A stretch of DNA of 6,675 bases from NCBI GenBank assembly GCA_021805265.1, contig JAJZFR010000381.1:1-6675 (forward strand). The letters are read 5' to 3'. Shown here piece after piece: positions 5,890 to 6,675 of this stretch. This stretch comes from Acidobacteriota bacterium (GTDB lineage Bacteria > Acidobacteriota > Terriglobia > Terriglobales > Acidobacteriaceae). Numbering within the stretch: the first letter of the stretch is position 1; the number at the start of each line of letters is the position of its first letter. The translations under genes and the position numbers were made by a program. The notes under the pieces were generated by a model that saw only the letters and a list, made by a program, of their open reading frames with translations, ran no database searches and was not told where the DNA came from.

Positions 5890-6675
5890 TCAGCGTCTTC
5901 CCTGGATGGTTTTGTTTCCCTTGGCGGCGCGTTTTGCGGCGAGGGCTTGCAGCTCGCGGCCCATCTTCGAGCGGTTGATGCCGAGCTGGAGGCCGAGATT
6001 GAGCAGGTTTCCGGTGGCCCAGTAAAGGGCGAGACCGGAGGCGAATCCCCACATGGAGAAGCCGAAGATGGCCGGCATCATGAAGGCCATCATGCGGCGC
6101 TGGGCGGGGTCCATGCCGGGCGACGGGGTGATGAACTGGACCAGGAACATGCTGGCGATGATGAGGACGGGAAGGATGTGGAGCGGGTCAGCGGCGGCGA
6201 GGTTGGGCAGCCATCCCCAGGTAGCCTGACGCAGCTCGATTGCATTCAGAAGGACCCGATAGTAGGCGAAGAAGAGCGGCATCTGGACCAGCAGCGGCAG
6301 GCAACCGCCGTACATGTTGATGCCCTCATCCTTGTAGAGCTTCATGGTCTCGGCGTTCATCTCGGCGCGTTTGGGGTCAGTGGCTTTCAGGTGAGCGTAT
6401 TTGCGCTTGATGGCCTCGATCTTGGGCTGGACACGCTGCATCTTGAGGGACGACTTCATCATCATGAAGCGCGTGGGCAGCATGAGGAGATTGAAGAAGA
6501 GAGTAACGACGATGATGGTCCATCCCCAGTTGGCGATGAAGTGGTCGTGGACATAACGGAGCAGGAGAAAGAGCGGTTCCGCGATGACCTTGAACCAGCC
6601 GAACTGGATGAGCGGGCGGAGGTTCTCGCCGGTGGCAGTGCCATCGGAAGCGGTGGCGTGGATGGAATCGAGCAC
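5890..6675 (-). CDS. yidC: YidC/Oxa1 membrane protein insertase, C-terminal part (5' end beyond window)
   Basis: YidC inserts and folds inner-membrane proteins, alone or with SecYEG. The frame is open to the right edge, and 261 residues of the insertase domain are visible; the GTG at the edge reads as an internal Val, since Gram-negative YidC has a first helix and a large periplasmic domain upstream. In window numbering: an amphipathic stretch LIQFGWFKVIAEPLF at 22-36; a helix from WGWTIIVV at 50; a cytoplasmic helical hairpin with KMQRVQPKIEAIKRKY (78-93) and LYKDEGIN (113-120); GCLPLLVQMPLFF at 124-136 with the following YYRVLLNAIELRQA; helices at about 165-183 and 198-230, the last with LALYWATGNLLNL; and a basic tail (237-261). 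Asn62 stands where E. coli has Arg366 in the hydrophilic groove, by my remembered alignment. The gene is followed by a terminator, and fdhD stands where jag or mnmE often follow. Confidence 0.95.
   Translation of the reverse strand: MLDSIHATASDGTATGENLRPLIQFGWFKVIAEPLFLLLRYVHDHFIANWGWTIIVVTLFFNLLMLPTRFMMMKSSLKMQRVQPKIEAIKRKYAHLKATDPKRAEMNAETMKLYKDEGINMYGGCLPLLVQMPLFFAYYRVLLNAIELRQATWGWLPNLAAADPLHILPVLIIASMFLVQFITPSPGMDPAQRRMMAFMMPAIFGFSMWGFASGLALYWATGNLLNLGLQLGINRSKMGRELQALAAKRAAKGNKTIQGRR

Noticed and set aside
1..6675. CRISPR array, insertion sequence, tRNA or rRNA gene, prophage or toxin-antitoxin genes
   Set aside because: I found no regularly spaced repeats, transposase-like frames, terminal inverted repeats or tRNA-like folds. 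The window is almost fully covered by the five minus-strand genes.

Overview
The window is ordinary-density, GC-rich bacterial chromosome (roughly 60 % G+C by eye). Every gene I can support lies on the minus strand, so transcription runs from high to low coordinates. In that order: the 3' end of yidC (membrane protein insertase, cut by the right edge), a hairpin terminator, fdhD (sulfur carrier for formate dehydrogenase), a 989-residue molybdenum formate dehydrogenase catalytic subunit (fdhF/ForC type), a small DUF1641 protein (ForE/YrhD/YjgD type), and an oxalate/formate-antiporter-family (OFA) MFS transporter cut by the left edge. Coding density is high; the only sizeable gaps are about 139 nt between yidC and fdhD and 167 nt between fdhD and fdhF.

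How the genes fit together: FdhD inserts the sulfur that FDH needs on its molybdenum cofactor. The FdhF-like protein is predicted to oxidise formate (or a related substrate) at a Mo-bisMGD centre and pass electrons through a chain of five predicted Fe-S clusters. The DUF1641 protein is the known partner of this FDH subtype in Bacillus, where the pair has been described as the menaquinone-linked ForCE enzyme. The OFA transporter plausibly moves formate or another small carboxylate. Strong AGGAG-like ribosome sites and gaps of 12 and 46 nt make fdhF-DUF1641-MFS a convincing operon; fdhD, 167 nt upstream, may or may not be on the same transcript. No NuoF/FdhB-like NAD-binding subunit, cytochrome subunit or Mo-cofactor gene is in view.

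The organism is most likely a member of the Acidobacteriota (class Terriglobia), judged from base composition, the style of YidC and this gene set. This is recognition from memory, not a search, and I hold it at moderate confidence.

I do not see a wholly new system. The points most worth a second look are: the catalytic Cys of the FDH is followed by Gln instead of the His of classical formate dehydrogenases while the partner Arg is kept; the FDH-DUF1641-transporter cassette itself; and a YidC whose groove Arg position reads as Asn. Long plus-strand open frames opposite every gene are codon-register shadows.
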